This document shows positions 51,722-60,833 of a DNA stretch of 64,000 nt, in pieces. The notes under the pieces are model-generated. The model did not search any database, was not told the DNA's origin, and was given only the letters and a program-made list of their open reading frames with translations. Source of the DNA: an uncultured Porphyromonadaceae bacterium (lineage in GTDB: Bacteria > Bacteroidota > Bacteroidia > Bacteroidales > Barnesiellaceae); assembly GCA_900538555.1 (NCBI GenBank), contig UPYI01000005.1, positions 175,176-239,175 on the forward strand, in the 5' to 3' direction. Every line of letters starts with the position of its first letter. Within the stretch, counting starts at the first letter, position 1. The position numbers were made by a program, and so were the translations under genes.

Positions 51722-52276
51722 ATGTCAAGAATAGGTAAATTGCCCGTAGTTATCCCTGCCGGTGTAACTGTAACAGTAAAAGGAACGGATGTAACCGTTA
51801 AAGGTCCGAAGGGTGAACTTCATCAGGAAGTAAATCCCGATATCAAAGTTGAAGTGGTAGACGGTCACGTACAAGTGTCACGTCCTTCAGATGATAGAGA
51901 GCACCGTGCATTGCATGGCTTGTATCGTGCTTTGATTCACAATATGGTAGTAGGTGTATCGGAAGGATACAAAAAAGAATTGGAATTGGTAGGTGTAGGT
52001 TATCGTGCACAAGCTCAGGGTCAGGTACTCGAACTTTCGCTCGGATATTCTCACGCTATCTTCTTCAAATTCCCTGCTGAAATCAAAGTTGAAGCCAAAT
52101 CAGAGAGAAATAAAAACCCGTTGATTATCCTCGAATCTTGCGACAAACAACTCCTCGGACAAGTTTGCGCCAAGATCCGTACGTTCCGTAAGCCTGAACC
52201 TTACAAGGGTAAAGGTATCAAGTTCGTTGGTGAGGTAATCCGTAGAAAATCGGGTAAATCGGCTGGTGCAAAATAA
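51722..52276 (+). CDS. rplF: 50S ribosomal protein L6
   Basis: 184 residues, two related domains. Near the GTPase centre. Conserved RIGKLPVVIPAGVTVTVKG, LELVGVGYRAQAQG and RKPEPYKGKGIKFVGEVIRR. The gene has an exceptional Shine-Dalgarno for this phylum. Confidence 0.98.
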   Translation: MSRIGKLPVVIPAGVTVTVKGTDVTVKGPKGELHQEVNPDIKVEVVDGHVQVSRPSDDREHRALHGLYRALIHNMVVGVSEGYKKELELVGVGYRAQAQGQVLELSLGYSHAIFFKFPAEIKVEAKSERNKNPLIILESCDKQLLGQVCAKIRTFRKPEPYKGKGIKFVGEVIRRKSGKSAGAK

Positions 52277-52295
52277 TCACTAAAAAGGAATTATC

Positions 52296-52637
52296 ATGAC
52301 AACGAAGATAGAAAGAAGATTAAAGATTAAAACCCGTGTACGCGGGAAAATCACCGGAACTGCCGAGCGTCCCCGTATGACGGTGTTCAGAAGCAACAAA
52401 CAAATCTATGTGCAAGTAATCGACGACCTCGCAGGCAAAACTTTGGCTGCGGCTTCTTCCAGAGGTATGGAAGCCATGCCTAAGAAAGAGCAGGCTGCTA
52501 AGGTAGGTCAGGAAATTGCAAAAAAAGCACAGGAAGCCGGTGTAACTGCAGTAGTATTTGATCGTAACGGTTACCTGTATCATGGGAGAATTAAAGAATT
52601 GGCCGATGCTGCTCGTAACGGAGGACTTAAATTTTAA
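52296..52637 (+). CDS. rplR: 50S ribosomal protein L18
   Basis: 113 residues. Carries 5S rRNA into the central protuberance with L5. Conserved RPRMTVFRSNKQIYVQVIDD and VVFDRNGYLYHGRIKELADA. rpsE follows after five bases. Confidence 0.98.
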   Translation: MTTKIERRLKIKTRVRGKITGTAERPRMTVFRSNKQIYVQVIDDLAGKTLAAASSRGMEAMPKKEQAAKVGQEIAKKAQEAGVTAVVFDRNGYLYHGRIKELADAARNGGLKF

Positions 52638-52642
52638 TCATC

Positions 52643-53161
52643 ATGACAGGAAAAGATAATAGAGTAAAATCAACTAATGACCTGGAGTTGAAAGATCGGT
52701 TGGTAGCTATCAACCGTGTAACAAAAGTTACCAAAGGTGGTCGTACGTTCAGCTTCTCTGCAATTGTTGTTGTCGGTAACGAAGACGGAATTGTAGGATG
52801 GGGCTTGGGTAAAGCCAGCGAAGTAACTGCCGCTATCGCCAAAGGCGTAGAGGCTGCTAAGAAGAATCTGATCAAGGTTCCGGTGCTTCGCGGTACGATA
52901 CCTCACGATCAGTTGGCTAAATTCGGTGGAGCTTTGGTATATATCAAACCCGCTTCTCACGGTACCGGTGTAAAAGCCGGCGGTGCCATGCGTGCCGTAT
53001 TGGAAAGCGTAGGTATTACCGACGTGTTGGCAAAATCGAAAGGTTCGTCGAATCCTCATAACTTGGTAAAAGCAACTATGGCTGCTTTGGGTGAATTGAG
53101 AGATGCTGCCACTGTCGCTCAAAACAGAGGCATATCTTTGGAGAAAGTCTTTAAAGGTTAA
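52643..53161 (+). CDS. rpsE: 30S ribosomal protein S5
   Basis: 172 residues. mRNA entry and decoding fidelity. Double-stranded RNA-binding-like N-terminal domain (LVAINRVTKVTKGGRTFSFS, VGWGLGKASEVTAAIAKG) and conserved GTGVKAGGAMRAVLESVGI. Confidence 0.98.
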   Translation: MTGKDNRVKSTNDLELKDRLVAINRVTKVTKGGRTFSFSAIVVVGNEDGIVGWGLGKASEVTAAIAKGVEAAKKNLIKVPVLRGTIPHDQLAKFGGALVYIKPASHGTGVKAGGAMRAVLESVGITDVLAKSKGSSNPHNLVKATMAALGELRDAATVAQNRGISLEKVFKG

Positions 53162-53178
53162 TAGTGGAGGACGAAACA

Positions 53179-53355
53179 ATGGCAAAAATAAAAATCAAAC
53201 AAGTTAAGAGCAGAATTAATTGCCCGGCAGTTCAGAAAAGAACGCTCGATGCGCTCGGACTGAGAAAGCTCAACCACGTGGTTGAACACGAAGCTACTCC
53301 CCAAATCCTGGGTATGGTTTCCAAAATTTCCCACTTGGTGAAAGTTGTTGAGTAA
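53179..53355 (+). CDS. rpmD: 50S ribosomal protein L30
   Basis: 58 residues from the ATG at 53179 (MAKIKIKQVKS); an upstream GTG at 53164 would add five non-conserved residues. Conserved IKQVKSRINCPAVQKRTL and LGLRKLNHVVEHEATPQILG. A GGAGG (53166-53170) lies eight bases before the chosen start. Confidence 0.96.
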   Translation: MAKIKIKQVKSRINCPAVQKRTLDALGLRKLNHVVEHEATPQILGMVSKISHLVKVVE

Positions 53356-53386
53356 TATTTTCTTATCGATTAAAAAACATTGAAAT

Positions 53387-53833
53387 ATGGACTTGAGTAA
53401 TTTAAAACCTGCTGAGGGCTCTGTTAAAACAAGAAAAAGAATCGGTCGTGGTTCTGGTTCGGGTTTAGGCGGAACTTCTACCAGAGGTCATAAAGGAGCA
53501 AAATCAAGATCTGGTTATAAAACGAAGATCGGTTTCGAAGGCGGTCAGATGCCTTTGCAACGTCGTGTTCCTAAATTCGGTTTCAAGAATATCAACCGTG
53601 TAGAATACAAAGCTATCAACCTCGCTACTTTGCAGACTCTGGCAGAAGCTCAGAAACTGGAAAAAATCGATGTGGATACGTTGATCGCGGCTGGATTTGT
53701 TTCTTCGAAACATTTAGTGAAAATTCTTGGTAATGGTACTCTTTCCCTGAAATTGGAGGTTAGCGCACACGCTTTCTCTAAAACTGCGGAAGAAGCTATT
53801 GTTGCCGCAGGTGGAACAGTAGTTAAACTCTAA
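53387..53833 (+). CDS. rplO: 50S ribosomal protein L15
   Basis: 148 residues. Late-assembly 23S binder with a long basic N-terminal extension (RKRIGRGSGSGLGGTSTRGH, KGAKSRSG) and the conserved FEGGQMPLQRRVPKFGFKN. Five bases from secY, as in most bacteria. Confidence 0.98.
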   Translation: MDLSNLKPAEGSVKTRKRIGRGSGSGLGGTSTRGHKGAKSRSGYKTKIGFEGGQMPLQRRVPKFGFKNINRVEYKAINLATLQTLAEAQKLEKIDVDTLIAAGFVSSKHLVKILGNGTLSLKLEVSAHAFSKTAEEAIVAAGGTVVKL

Positions 53834-53838
53834 TATCA

Positions 53839-55167
53839 ATGAGAGCAATTGAAACTATAAAAAATATATGGAAGATTGAGGATCTGCGCAAGCGGATTCT
53901 CACTACCATCCTGCTTGTACTTGTTTATCGGGTAGGATCGTACGTAGTTCTTCCTGGCATCGATCCCGCAAGTCTGGATGCCTTGCGCAGTCAGACAAGC
54001 AAGGGCTTGATGGCATTGCTTGATATGTTTTCGGGTGGTGCGTTCTCGAATGCGTCTATATTCGCATTGGGTATTATGCCCTATATCACAGCATCTATCG
54101 TCATTCAATTGTTGGGAATGGTTATGCCTTCTTTCCAAAAATTGCAACGCGAAGGTGAAAGTGGTAGAACAAAATTGAACCAGTACACACGTTATCTGAC
54201 TGTTCTGATCCTTTTGATGCAAGGTCCGGCTTATTTGGTGAACTTGCGGGTTCAGATGGGCGGTGCGTTCCCCGGAGGATGGGCGTTTATAGTTTCTTCT
54301 ACAATCGTACTTGCTGCCGGTAGTATGTTTATCATGTGGCTCGGCGAGCGCATTACCGACCGTGGTATCGGTAACGGTATTTCGTTCATCATCTTGGTAG
54401 GTATCATCGCTCGTTTGCCCTTGGCTTTCGCACAAGAGTTTACGAGCCGTCTTGCCGCTAAACAAGGTGGTTTGGTGATGTTCCTTGTCGAGATCGTATT
54501 CTTGCTTGTCGTAATAGCATTGGCTATCCTGTTGGTTCAGGGAACCCGTAAAGTTCCCGTGCAATACGCTAAACGTATCGTAGGCAATAAACAGTATGGT
54601 GGCGCAAGACAGTATATCCCCTTGAAGGTGAATACTGCCGGTGTAATGCCGATCATCTTTGCGCAGGCGATCATGTTTATTCCTATCACGTTGGTAGGGT
54701 TCAGTTCGGAAAGAGCAGCCAGCTCGTTCTTCCAGTCTTTCATGAGAATGGACGGATTCTGGTATAACTTCGTGTTCGCCCTTCTGATCATTGCGTTCAC
54801 CTACTTCTATACGGCGATCACGGTACAACCGACGCAGATGGCAGAGGATATGAAACGTAACAACGGTTTCATTCCCGGTATCAAGCCGGGTAAGAAAACG
54901 GCTGACTATCTCGATTCGATCATGTCGAGAATCACTCTGCCGGGATCTATCTTCTTGGCTATTGTGGCTATCTTGCCCGCATTTGCGCAAACAGCCGGTG
55001 TAAGTCAAGAATTTTCACAATTCTTTGGTGGTACTTCACTCCTCATCCTCGTAGGTGTGGTGTTGGATACTTTGCAGCAGATTGAAAGTCATTTGATGAT
55101 GCGTCACTACGACGGCCTGATGAAATCCGGAAAGATCAAAGGCCGCACTACGGGTGGAGCTTATTAA
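53839..55167 (+). CDS. secY: Protein translocase subunit SecY
   Basis: 442 residues with ten membrane spans. Channel of the Sec translocon in the inner membrane. Conserved plug region FSGGAFSNASIFALGIMPYI, helix 3-4 QREGESGRTKLNQYTRYLTV and the cytosolic loop KRNNGFIPGIKPGKKTADYL. The PUL proteins of this window depend on it for export. Confidence 0.98.
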   Translation: MRAIETIKNIWKIEDLRKRILTTILLVLVYRVGSYVVLPGIDPASLDALRSQTSKGLMALLDMFSGGAFSNASIFALGIMPYITASIVIQLLGMVMPSFQKLQREGESGRTKLNQYTRYLTVLILLMQGPAYLVNLRVQMGGAFPGGWAFIVSSTIVLAAGSMFIMWLGERITDRGIGNGISFIILVGIIARLPLAFAQEFTSRLAAKQGGLVMFLVEIVFLLVVIALAILLVQGTRKVPVQYAKRIVGNKQYGGARQYIPLKVNTAGVMPIIFAQAIMFIPITLVGFSSERAASSFFQSFMRMDGFWYNFVFALLIIAFTYFYTAITVQPTQMAEDMKRNNGFIPGIKPGKKTADYLDSIMSRITLPGSIFLAIVAILPAFAQTAGVSQEFSQFFGGTSLLILVGVVLDTLQQIESHLMMRHYDGLMKSGKIKGRTTGGAY

Positions 55168-55180
55168 TTGATTTTATAAC

Positions 55181-55963
55181 ATGATTTATCTTAAAACAGA
55201 TGAAGAAATAGAGTTGATGCGTGAGAGTAATCTCCTGGTGGGGATGACACTCGGTGAAATAGCCAAGTGGATCGCTCCGGGGATTACGACGCTGAAACTT
55301 GACAAGATCGCAGAAGAATTCATTCGTGACCATGGGGCGGTGCCCGGATTCCTCGGATACGGCGGTTTCCCCAATACCCTCTGTATCTCGGTAAACGAGA
55401 CAGTGGTTCACGGCATCCCTTCGGGGTATGTATTGCGCGAGGGCGATATCGTCTCGGTTGATTGCGGGGCGGTAAAAAACGGGTTCAACGGCGATTCGGC
55501 ATATACGTTCTGCGTTGGCGAAGTAGCTGAGGAAGTAAAACGTTTGTTGAAGACAACAAAAGAGTCCCTCTATTTAGGCATTAAAGCTGCGGTAGAAGGA
55601 AAGCGCATCGGAGACATTGCGCATACGATACAATCTTATTGCGAGGCAAGAGGATATTCGGTGGTCCGTGAAATGTGCGGGCACGGTATCGGAAAGTCGT
55701 TGCATGAAAGTCCGGAAGTCCCCAACTGGGGCAGACCCGCAAGCGGTCCGGTACTGAAAAATGGAATGTGTATCGCGATCGAACCGATGATCAACTTGGG
55801 CGTACGGAACATTGTGATCGAGCGAGACGGCTGGACTACCCGTACAAGAGATCGTAAACCGTCGGCTCATTTCGAGCATACGATAGCGATCCGCGGGGGA
55901 GAACCCGACATTCTTTCCTCGTTCAAGTATGTCGAAGAAGTTTTAGGAGAAAAAGCATTATAA
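55181..55963 (+). CDS. map: Methionine aminopeptidase, type I
   Basis: 260 residues. Removes the initiator methionine. Metal ligands are visible: His in VVHGIPSG, Asp in VSVDCGAVKNGFNGDSAY (two), His in GHGIGKSLHE, Glu in AIEPMIN and Glu in HFEHTIAI. The secY-map-infA order is common in Bacteroidota and many other bacteria. Confidence 0.98.
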   Translation: MIYLKTDEEIELMRESNLLVGMTLGEIAKWIAPGITTLKLDKIAEEFIRDHGAVPGFLGYGGFPNTLCISVNETVVHGIPSGYVLREGDIVSVDCGAVKNGFNGDSAYTFCVGEVAEEVKRLLKTTKESLYLGIKAAVEGKRIGDIAHTIQSYCEARGYSVVREMCGHGIGKSLHESPEVPNWGRPASGPVLKNGMCIAIEPMINLGVRNIVIERDGWTTRTRDRKPSAHFEHTIAIRGGEPDILSSFKYVEEVLGEKAL

Positions 55964-55972
55964 AAGAATTAT

Positions 55973-56191
55973 ATGGCAAAACAATCTGCAATAGAACAAG
56001 ATGGAGTAATCGTGGAAGCATTGTCGAATGCAATGTTTCGGGTGGAATTGGAGAACGGGCACGAAATTACGGCACATATCTCCGGAAAAATGCGGATGCA
56101 TTACATCAAAATCCTGCCCGGAGATAAAGTGAGAGTAGAGATGTCGCCCTACGATTTGTCCAAAGGAAGAATTGCGTTTAGATATAAATAA
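55973..56191 (+). CDS. infA: Translation initiation factor IF-1
   Basis: 72 residues, an S1-type OB fold. Conserved AKQSAIEQDGVIVEALSNAM, FRVELENGHEITAHISGKMR and LPGDKVRVEMSPYDLSKGRI. It blocks the A site during initiation. Normal length. Confidence 0.98.
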   Translation: MAKQSAIEQDGVIVEALSNAMFRVELENGHEITAHISGKMRMHYIKILPGDKVRVEMSPYDLSKGRIAFRYK

Positions 56192-56202
56192 AACCAAAAG
56201 AT

Positions 56203-56319
56203 ATGAAAGTAAGAGCATCATTAAAGAAGCGTACGCCAGATAGCAAAATTGTAAGAAGACATGGCCGCTTGTATGTAATTAACAAGAAAAATCCTAAGTA
56301 TAAACAACGTCAAGGATAA
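56203..56319 (+). CDS. rpmJ: 50S ribosomal protein L36, zinc-free type
   Basis: 38 residues, starting MKVRASLKKRTPDSKIVRRH and ending PKYKQRQG. L36 binds 23S near the central protuberance. The zinc ligands of the common form (two Cys pairs and a His) are replaced, so this is the zinc-independent (C-minus) form; rpsN in this cluster is also zinc-free. Eleven bases after infA. Confidence 0.95.
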   Translation: MKVRASLKKRTPDSKIVRRHGRLYVINKKNPKYKQRQG

Positions 56320-56324
56320 TTTAT

Positions 56325-56332
56325 TATTTTTG
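56325..56332 (+). promoter_or_regulatory. Possible internal -7 element before rpsM
   Basis: TATTTTTG fits TAnnTTTG and lies 20 bases before the rpsM ATG. The -33 position has TAAA, not TTTG. It could add transcription for the alpha group (rpsM to rplQ). Confidence 0.3.
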
Positions 56333-56352
56333 CAAAAAAAATATTCTAACAT

Positions 56353-56733
56353 ATGGCAATAAGAATTGTTGGTGTAGACCTGCCGCAAAACAAAAGAGGC
56401 GAAATCGCTTTGACCTATATTTATGGTATCGGCCGCAGTGCTTCGAAGACTATTTTGGGAAAAGCCGGTGTCAATAAAGATACCAAAGTGAAAGATTGGA
56501 CCGATGACGAAGCAGCCAAGATCCGTGAAATTATCGGCGCTGAATATAAAGTAGAAGGTGACCTGCGTTCTGAAATTCAATTGAATATCAAACGTCTGAT
56601 GGATATCGGTTGCTACCGTGGAATCCGTCACCGTAACGGTCTGCCTGTGAGAGGTCAGAGCACGAAAAATAATGCCCGCACACGTAAGGGTAGAAAGAAA
56701 ACAGTCGCTAACAAGAAAAAAGCTACTAAATAA
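56353..56733 (+). CDS. rpsM: 30S ribosomal protein S13
   Basis: 126 residues. Head protein forming bridges to the 50S and contacting P-site tRNA with its basic tail. Conserved RIVGVDLPQNKRGEIALTYI, YGIGRSASKTIL and YRGIRHRNGLPVRGQSTKNN. First gene of the alpha group. Confidence 0.98.
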   Translation: MAIRIVGVDLPQNKRGEIALTYIYGIGRSASKTILGKAGVNKDTKVKDWTDDEAAKIREIIGAEYKVEGDLRSEIQLNIKRLMDIGCYRGIRHRNGLPVRGQSTKNNARTRKGRKKTVANKKKATK

Positions 56734-56742
56734 TAATTAAGT

Positions 56743-57132
56743 ATGGCAAAAAAGACAGTCGCAGCAAAGAAGAGGAATGTTAAAGTAGACGCAGTCGGTC
56801 AAGCTCACATCCATTCTTCGTTCAACAACATCATTGTATCGCTTGCCAACAGTGAAGGTCAGATCATCTCGTGGTCTTCGGCAGGTAAAATGGGTTTTAG
56901 AGGTTCTAAGAAGAACACTCCGTATGCCGCACAAATGGCAGCACAGGATTGTGCTAAGGTGGCATTCGATCTCGGTTTGAGAAAAGTGAAAGCCTATGTT
57001 AAGGGACCCGGTAACGGACGTGAGTCTGCTATCAGAACGATCCACGGAGCAGGCATCGAAGTAACTGAAATCATCGACGTTACGCCGCTGCCCCACAACG
57101 GATGTCGTCCCCCGAAAAGAAGAAGAGTATAA
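56743..57132 (+). CDS. rpsK: 30S ribosomal protein S11
   Basis: 129 residues. Platform protein near the Shine-Dalgarno cleft. Conserved HIHSSFNNIIVSLANSEGQI, SWSSAGKMGFRGSKKNTPYA and PLPHNGCRPPKRRRV. A 123-base gap follows. Confidence 0.98.
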   Translation: MAKKTVAAKKRNVKVDAVGQAHIHSSFNNIIVSLANSEGQIISWSSAGKMGFRGSKKNTPYAAQMAAQDCAKVAFDLGLRKVKAYVKGPGNGRESAIRTIHGAGIEVTEIIDVTPLPHNGCRPPKRRRV

Positions 57133-57255
57133 TACATATTCTTATTTAGAACAATAGAATCTTGATCAGTGAATAGATTGCACTTAATCCTCTCTGCAAT
57201 CGCGGCTGCACTCCTCGGGTTCGTAGAAAATTATAATTATTAAAAATTTTTAGAA
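57133..57255 (+). other. rpsK-rpsD intercistronic gap
   Basis: 123 bases, AT-rich at both ends with a GC-rich middle (CTGCAATCGCGGCTGCA). In E. coli S4 represses the alpha operon from its leader; a structure before rpsD could do the same, but nothing is recognisable. Confidence 0.3.
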
Positions 57256-57861
57256 ATGGCAAGATATACCGGACCTAGAACTAAAATTGCTCGTAAATTT
57301 GGTGAGGCTATTTTCGGACCTGACAAAGTTCTCTCTAAAAAGAACTATCCCCCGGGACAACATGGCGCCAACAAAAGAAGAAAAACTTCCGAATACGGCA
57401 TTCAGCTTCGTGAGAAACAAAAAACGAAATATACTTACGGAGTTTTGGAAAACCAATTCCGCAACTTGTTTGAAAAAGCATCTCGTACCAAAGGTATTAC
57501 GGGTGAAGTATTGCTTCAACTCCTCGAAGCTCGTTTGGACAATGTAGTATTCCGTTTGGGTATCGCTCCTACGCGTGCCGCTGCTCGTCAGATGGTTTCT
57601 CACCGTCACATCGTAGTCGATGGCAAAGTAGTGAACATCCCCTCTTATTCGGTAAAACCCGGTCAAGTCGTAGGCGTTCGCGAGAAAGCGAAATCGTTGG
57701 AAGTGATCGCTGATTGTTTGGCTGGATTTAATCACAGCAAATATCCTTGGTTGGAATGGGACGAAAGCTCCAAGAGTGGTAAATTCCTCCACTTCCCTGA
57801 AAGAGCCGATATCCCTGAAAATATCAAAGAACAGTTGATCGTTGAGTTGTATTCTAAATAA
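57256..57861 (+). CDS. rpsD: 30S ribosomal protein S4
   Basis: 201 residues. Primary 16S binder and fidelity protein. Conserved ARYTGPRTKIARKFGEAIFG, RKTSEYGIQLREKQKTKYTY and the S4 fold LEARLDNVVFRLGIAPTRAA. The zinc-binding cysteines of some S4 proteins are absent. Confidence 0.98.
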   Translation: MARYTGPRTKIARKFGEAIFGPDKVLSKKNYPPGQHGANKRRKTSEYGIQLREKQKTKYTYGVLENQFRNLFEKASRTKGITGEVLLQLLEARLDNVVFRLGIAPTRAAARQMVSHRHIVVDGKVVNIPSYSVKPGQVVGVREKAKSLEVIADCLAGFNHSKYPWLEWDESSKSGKFLHFPERADIPENIKEQLIVELYSK

Positions 57862-57872
57862 TAAGTGATTCC

Positions 57873-58868
57873 ATGGCTATATTAGCATTTCAAAAACCCG
57901 ATAAAGTATTAATGCTGGAAGCGGACAATTTCTTCGGAAAGTTTGAATTCCGTCCATTGGAGCCCGGTTATGGCGTTACGATCGGTAACGCTCTGCGCCG
58001 TATCCTGCTTTCTGCACTCGAAGGCTTTGCAATTACATCGATTCGCATCGATGGGGTGAAACATGAGTTTTCTACCGTCCCCGGCGTGATCGAGGATGTG
58101 ACGAATATCATTCTGAATTTGAAGAAGGTTCGTTTCAAACAAGTGGTAGAAGAAATCGAGACTGAGAAAGTAACCATCGCGGTATCGGGCAATTCGGAAG
58201 TGTTCAAGGCTGGCGATATCGGTAAATCTTTGACCGGTTTCGAGGTTTTGAATCCCGAGTTGGTTATATGCCATTTGGATTCAAGCGCAAGTTTCCAGAT
58301 AGAAATTTCCATCAACAAAGGTCGCGGTTATGTTCCCGCCGATGAGAACCGTAACCCTGCCGATGATGTGAACGTAATTCCTATCGACTCTATTTACACG
58401 CCGATTGTGAACGTGAAATATGCAGTGGAACCTTTCCGCGTAGAACAGAAAACGGACTACGACAAACTGTTATTAGAAATTAAAACCGATGGATCCATCC
58501 ATCCGAAAGAGGCTTTGAAAGAGGCTGCCAAGATTCTTATCCATCATTTCATGTTGTTCTCAGATGAGAAGATCACGCTCGAAACGACTGATGTCGATGG
58601 CAACGAAGAATTCGATGAAGAAGTATTGCACATGCGTCAATTGCTGAAAACGAAACTCGTTGATATGGATCTTTCGGTTCGCGCTCTTAACTGCTTGAAA
58701 TCTGCCGATGTAGAAACGTTGGGCGAATTGGTGGTATTCAATAAAACCGATTTGTTGAAGTTCCGCAACTTCGGTAAGAAATCTCTTACCGAGCTTGACG
58801 AACTGCTCGCTAATCTGAACCTCTCGTTCGGAATGGATATCTCGAAGTATAAATTAGATAAAGAGTAA
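57873..58868 (+). CDS. rpoA: RNA polymerase alpha subunit
   Basis: 331 residues. N-terminal assembly domain (EFRPLEPGYGVTIGNALRRI) and C-terminal DNA/activator-binding domain (LDMDLS-like start, LSVRALNCLKSADVETLGEL, FRNFGKKSLTELDELL). It partners the sigma factors acting at the promoters listed here. rplQ follows after four bases. Confidence 0.98.
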   Translation: MAILAFQKPDKVLMLEADNFFGKFEFRPLEPGYGVTIGNALRRILLSALEGFAITSIRIDGVKHEFSTVPGVIEDVTNIILNLKKVRFKQVVEEIETEKVTIAVSGNSEVFKAGDIGKSLTGFEVLNPELVICHLDSSASFQIEISINKGRGYVPADENRNPADDVNVIPIDSIYTPIVNVKYAVEPFRVEQKTDYDKLLLEIKTDGSIHPKEALKEAAKILIHHFMLFSDEKITLETTDVDGNEEFDEEVLHMRQLLKTKLVDMDLSVRALNCLKSADVETLGELVVFNKTDLLKFRNFGKKSLTELDELLANLNLSFGMDISKYKLDKE

Positions 58869-58872
58869 AACG

Positions 58873-59355
58873 ATGAGACACAATAAGAAATTCAATCATT
58901 TAGGACGTACGAAATCTCACCGCGACGCCTTGTTGTCCAATATGGCTTCTTCTTTGATTCTTCACAAAAGAATCTTCACTACGTTGGCAAAAGCGAAAGC
59001 ATTGAGAGTATACGTTGAACCCCTGATCAACCGTGCAAAAGAAGACACTACCAACTCTCGAAGAGTAGTGTTCAGCTATTTGCAAAACAAACAGGCGGTT
59101 ACGGAGTTGTTCAAAGAAATCTCCGTAAAGATCGCCGATCGCCCCGGAGGATATACCCGTATCCTGAAAACCGGTAACCGTTTGGGTGATAACGCAAAAA
59201 CTTGCTTTATCGAATTGGTTGATTACAACGAAAACATGCTGAAAGAGAAAGCCGCTAAGAAAGCGACGAGAACTCGCCGTTCGAAAAAATCGGCTGCTCC
59301 CGCAGAAGCTCCTGTTGCTGAAACTCCGGCAGCTGAGGCTCCCGCAGCAGAATAA
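58873..59355 (+). CDS. rplQ: 50S ribosomal protein L17
   Basis: 160 residues. Core L17 covers about 1-118 (MRHNKKFNHLGRTKSHRDAL, LSNMASSLILHKRI, RPGGYTRILKTGNRLGDNA). A C-terminal tail of about 35 residues rich in Ala, Pro and Glu is an extension typical of Bacteroidota. Last gene of the supercluster. Confidence 0.98.
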   Translation: MRHNKKFNHLGRTKSHRDALLSNMASSLILHKRIFTTLAKAKALRVYVEPLINRAKEDTTNSRRVVFSYLQNKQAVTELFKEISVKIADRPGGYTRILKTGNRLGDNAKTCFIELVDYNENMLKEKAAKKATRTRRSKKSAAPAEAPVAETPAAEAPAAE

Positions 59356-59376
59356 TCGACGATTCATCTCAGTCAT

Positions 59377-59418
59377 AAAAAGAGGGATTCCTTCATTGGA
59401 ACTCCCTCTTTTTGTTTT
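59377..59418 (+). terminator. Terminator of the ribosomal supercluster
   Basis: An 11-base stem AAAAAGAGGGA/TCCCTCTTTTT with a 15-base loop, the stem running into TTTTTGTTTT. It lies 21 bases after rplQ and makes the reading frame opening at 59412 an unlikely start for eno. Confidence 0.88.
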
Positions 59419-59519
59419 ACCTTTATGGAAACAATCATCTGTTCGCGGAACGACTGGGAATATTCGGTACGAACAATCCTTTTCTATCCGTTGTTGTAGA
59501 TGTAAAAACAGAAGACGAT

Positions 59520-60812
59520 ATGAAGATCGATAAAATTGTTGCGCGGGAGATTCTCGATTCGAGAGGAAATCCGACAGTAGAGGTAGATGTTGTTTTGGAA
59601 TCGGGTGTTCAAGGTCGGGCTGCGGTGCCTTCGGGGGCATCTACCGGTAGCCATGAAGCTCTTGAATTGCGTGACCGGGATAAGAAACGGTATGGCGGTA
59701 AAGGCGTTTTAACCGCTGTGGAGCATGTCAATAAGAAGATTGCCGGGGCTTTGAAGGGTGCAAATGCGTTGGACCAGATTGCCATAGACCGGGCTTTGGT
59801 GGAATTGGATGGAACCGTGAACAAATCCAAATTGGGAGCCAATGCCATATTGGGCGTTTCTTTGGCAGTAGCCAAAGCTGCGGCGGCTTATCTCGATTTG
59901 CCTCTCTATAAATATATAGGGGGTGTCGATAGCTACGTACTTCCCGTACCGATGATGAATATCATCAACGGCGGTTCCCATTCCGATGCGCCGATTGCCT
60001 TTCAGGAGTTTATGATACGTCCGATCGGAGCCTGTTCGTTCCGCGAGGGTTTGCGTATGGGCGCGGAAGTATTCCATGCTTTGAAAGATGTGTTGCATAA
60101 AAAAGGATTAAGTACGGCGGTCGGCGATGAAGGCGGGTTCGCACCTGCATTGCCCGGTACGGAAGCGGCGCTCGAAGTGATCATGCAGGCGATTTCACAA
60201 GCCGGATACATGCCCGGACGCGATGTGACGATCGGTCTGGATTGTGCATCTTCCGAATTCTATGACGACGGCATATACGATTATTCTCATTTCGAAGGCA
60301 AGTCGGGCAAACGGCGTACGACACAAGAGCAAGCGGAATATTTACAGGACTTGGTGGTGCGTTATCCGATCGATTCGATCGAAGACGGCATGAGCGAGGA
60401 CGACTGGGACGGCTGGCGTTTATTGACCGATCTGATCGGCGACCGTTGTCAGTTGGTCGGAGATGACCTGTTTGTCACGAACGTCGATTATCTGTCGAAA
60501 GGTATTTTGCTCGGCTGCGGGAATTCCATATTGGTAAAGGTAAACCAGATCGGAACATTGACCGAAACTTTACGTGCCGTACAAATGGCGCAGCGCAATG
60601 GTTATACGGCGGTGATCTCTCATCGTTCCGGCGAAACGGAAGATGCTACGATTGCGGATATTGCAGTGGCAACCAATGCCGGACAGATCAAGACCGGATC
60701 GTTGAGCCGTTCCGATCGTATGGCGAAATACAATCAGTTGTTACGGATCGAAGAAGAATTGGGCCAGAGTGCACAATACGGATATAAGTTATTGTGCAAG
60801 GCGACAGAGTAG
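59520..60812 (+). CDS. eno: Enolase
   Basis: 430 residues from the ATG at 59520 (MKIDKIVAREILDSRGNPTV), where family similarity begins. Converts 2-phosphoglycerate to phosphoenolpyruvate. Key motifs: SGASTGSHEALELRD (mobile loop serine), GDEGGFAP, the metal aspartate in IGLDCASSEFYDDG, SIEDGMSEDDWDGW, GDDLFVTN, LVKVNQIGTLTET and SHRSGETEDATIADIAVATN. Between the terminator before it and the one after, it is a single-gene unit. No consensus promoter stands out in the 100-base gap before it. Confidence 0.97.
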   Translation: MKIDKIVAREILDSRGNPTVEVDVVLESGVQGRAAVPSGASTGSHEALELRDRDKKRYGGKGVLTAVEHVNKKIAGALKGANALDQIAIDRALVELDGTVNKSKLGANAILGVSLAVAKAAAAYLDLPLYKYIGGVDSYVLPVPMMNIINGGSHSDAPIAFQEFMIRPIGACSFREGLRMGAEVFHALKDVLHKKGLSTAVGDEGGFAPALPGTEAALEVIMQAISQAGYMPGRDVTIGLDCASSEFYDDGIYDYSHFEGKSGKRRTTQEQAEYLQDLVVRYPIDSIEDGMSEDDWDGWRLLTDLIGDRCQLVGDDLFVTNVDYLSKGILLGCGNSILVKVNQIGTLTETLRAVQMAQRNGYTAVISHRSGETEDATIADIAVATNAGQIKTGSLSRSDRMAKYNQLLRIEEELGQSAQYGYKLLCKATE

Positions 60813-60833
60813 CCTGTCAGGGCTCTCTACCGG

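Noticed and set aside
53836..55008. 390-codon minus-strand frame antisense to secY
   Set aside because: Low-complexity, Arg/His/Asp-rich translation typical of antisense to a conserved membrane gene.
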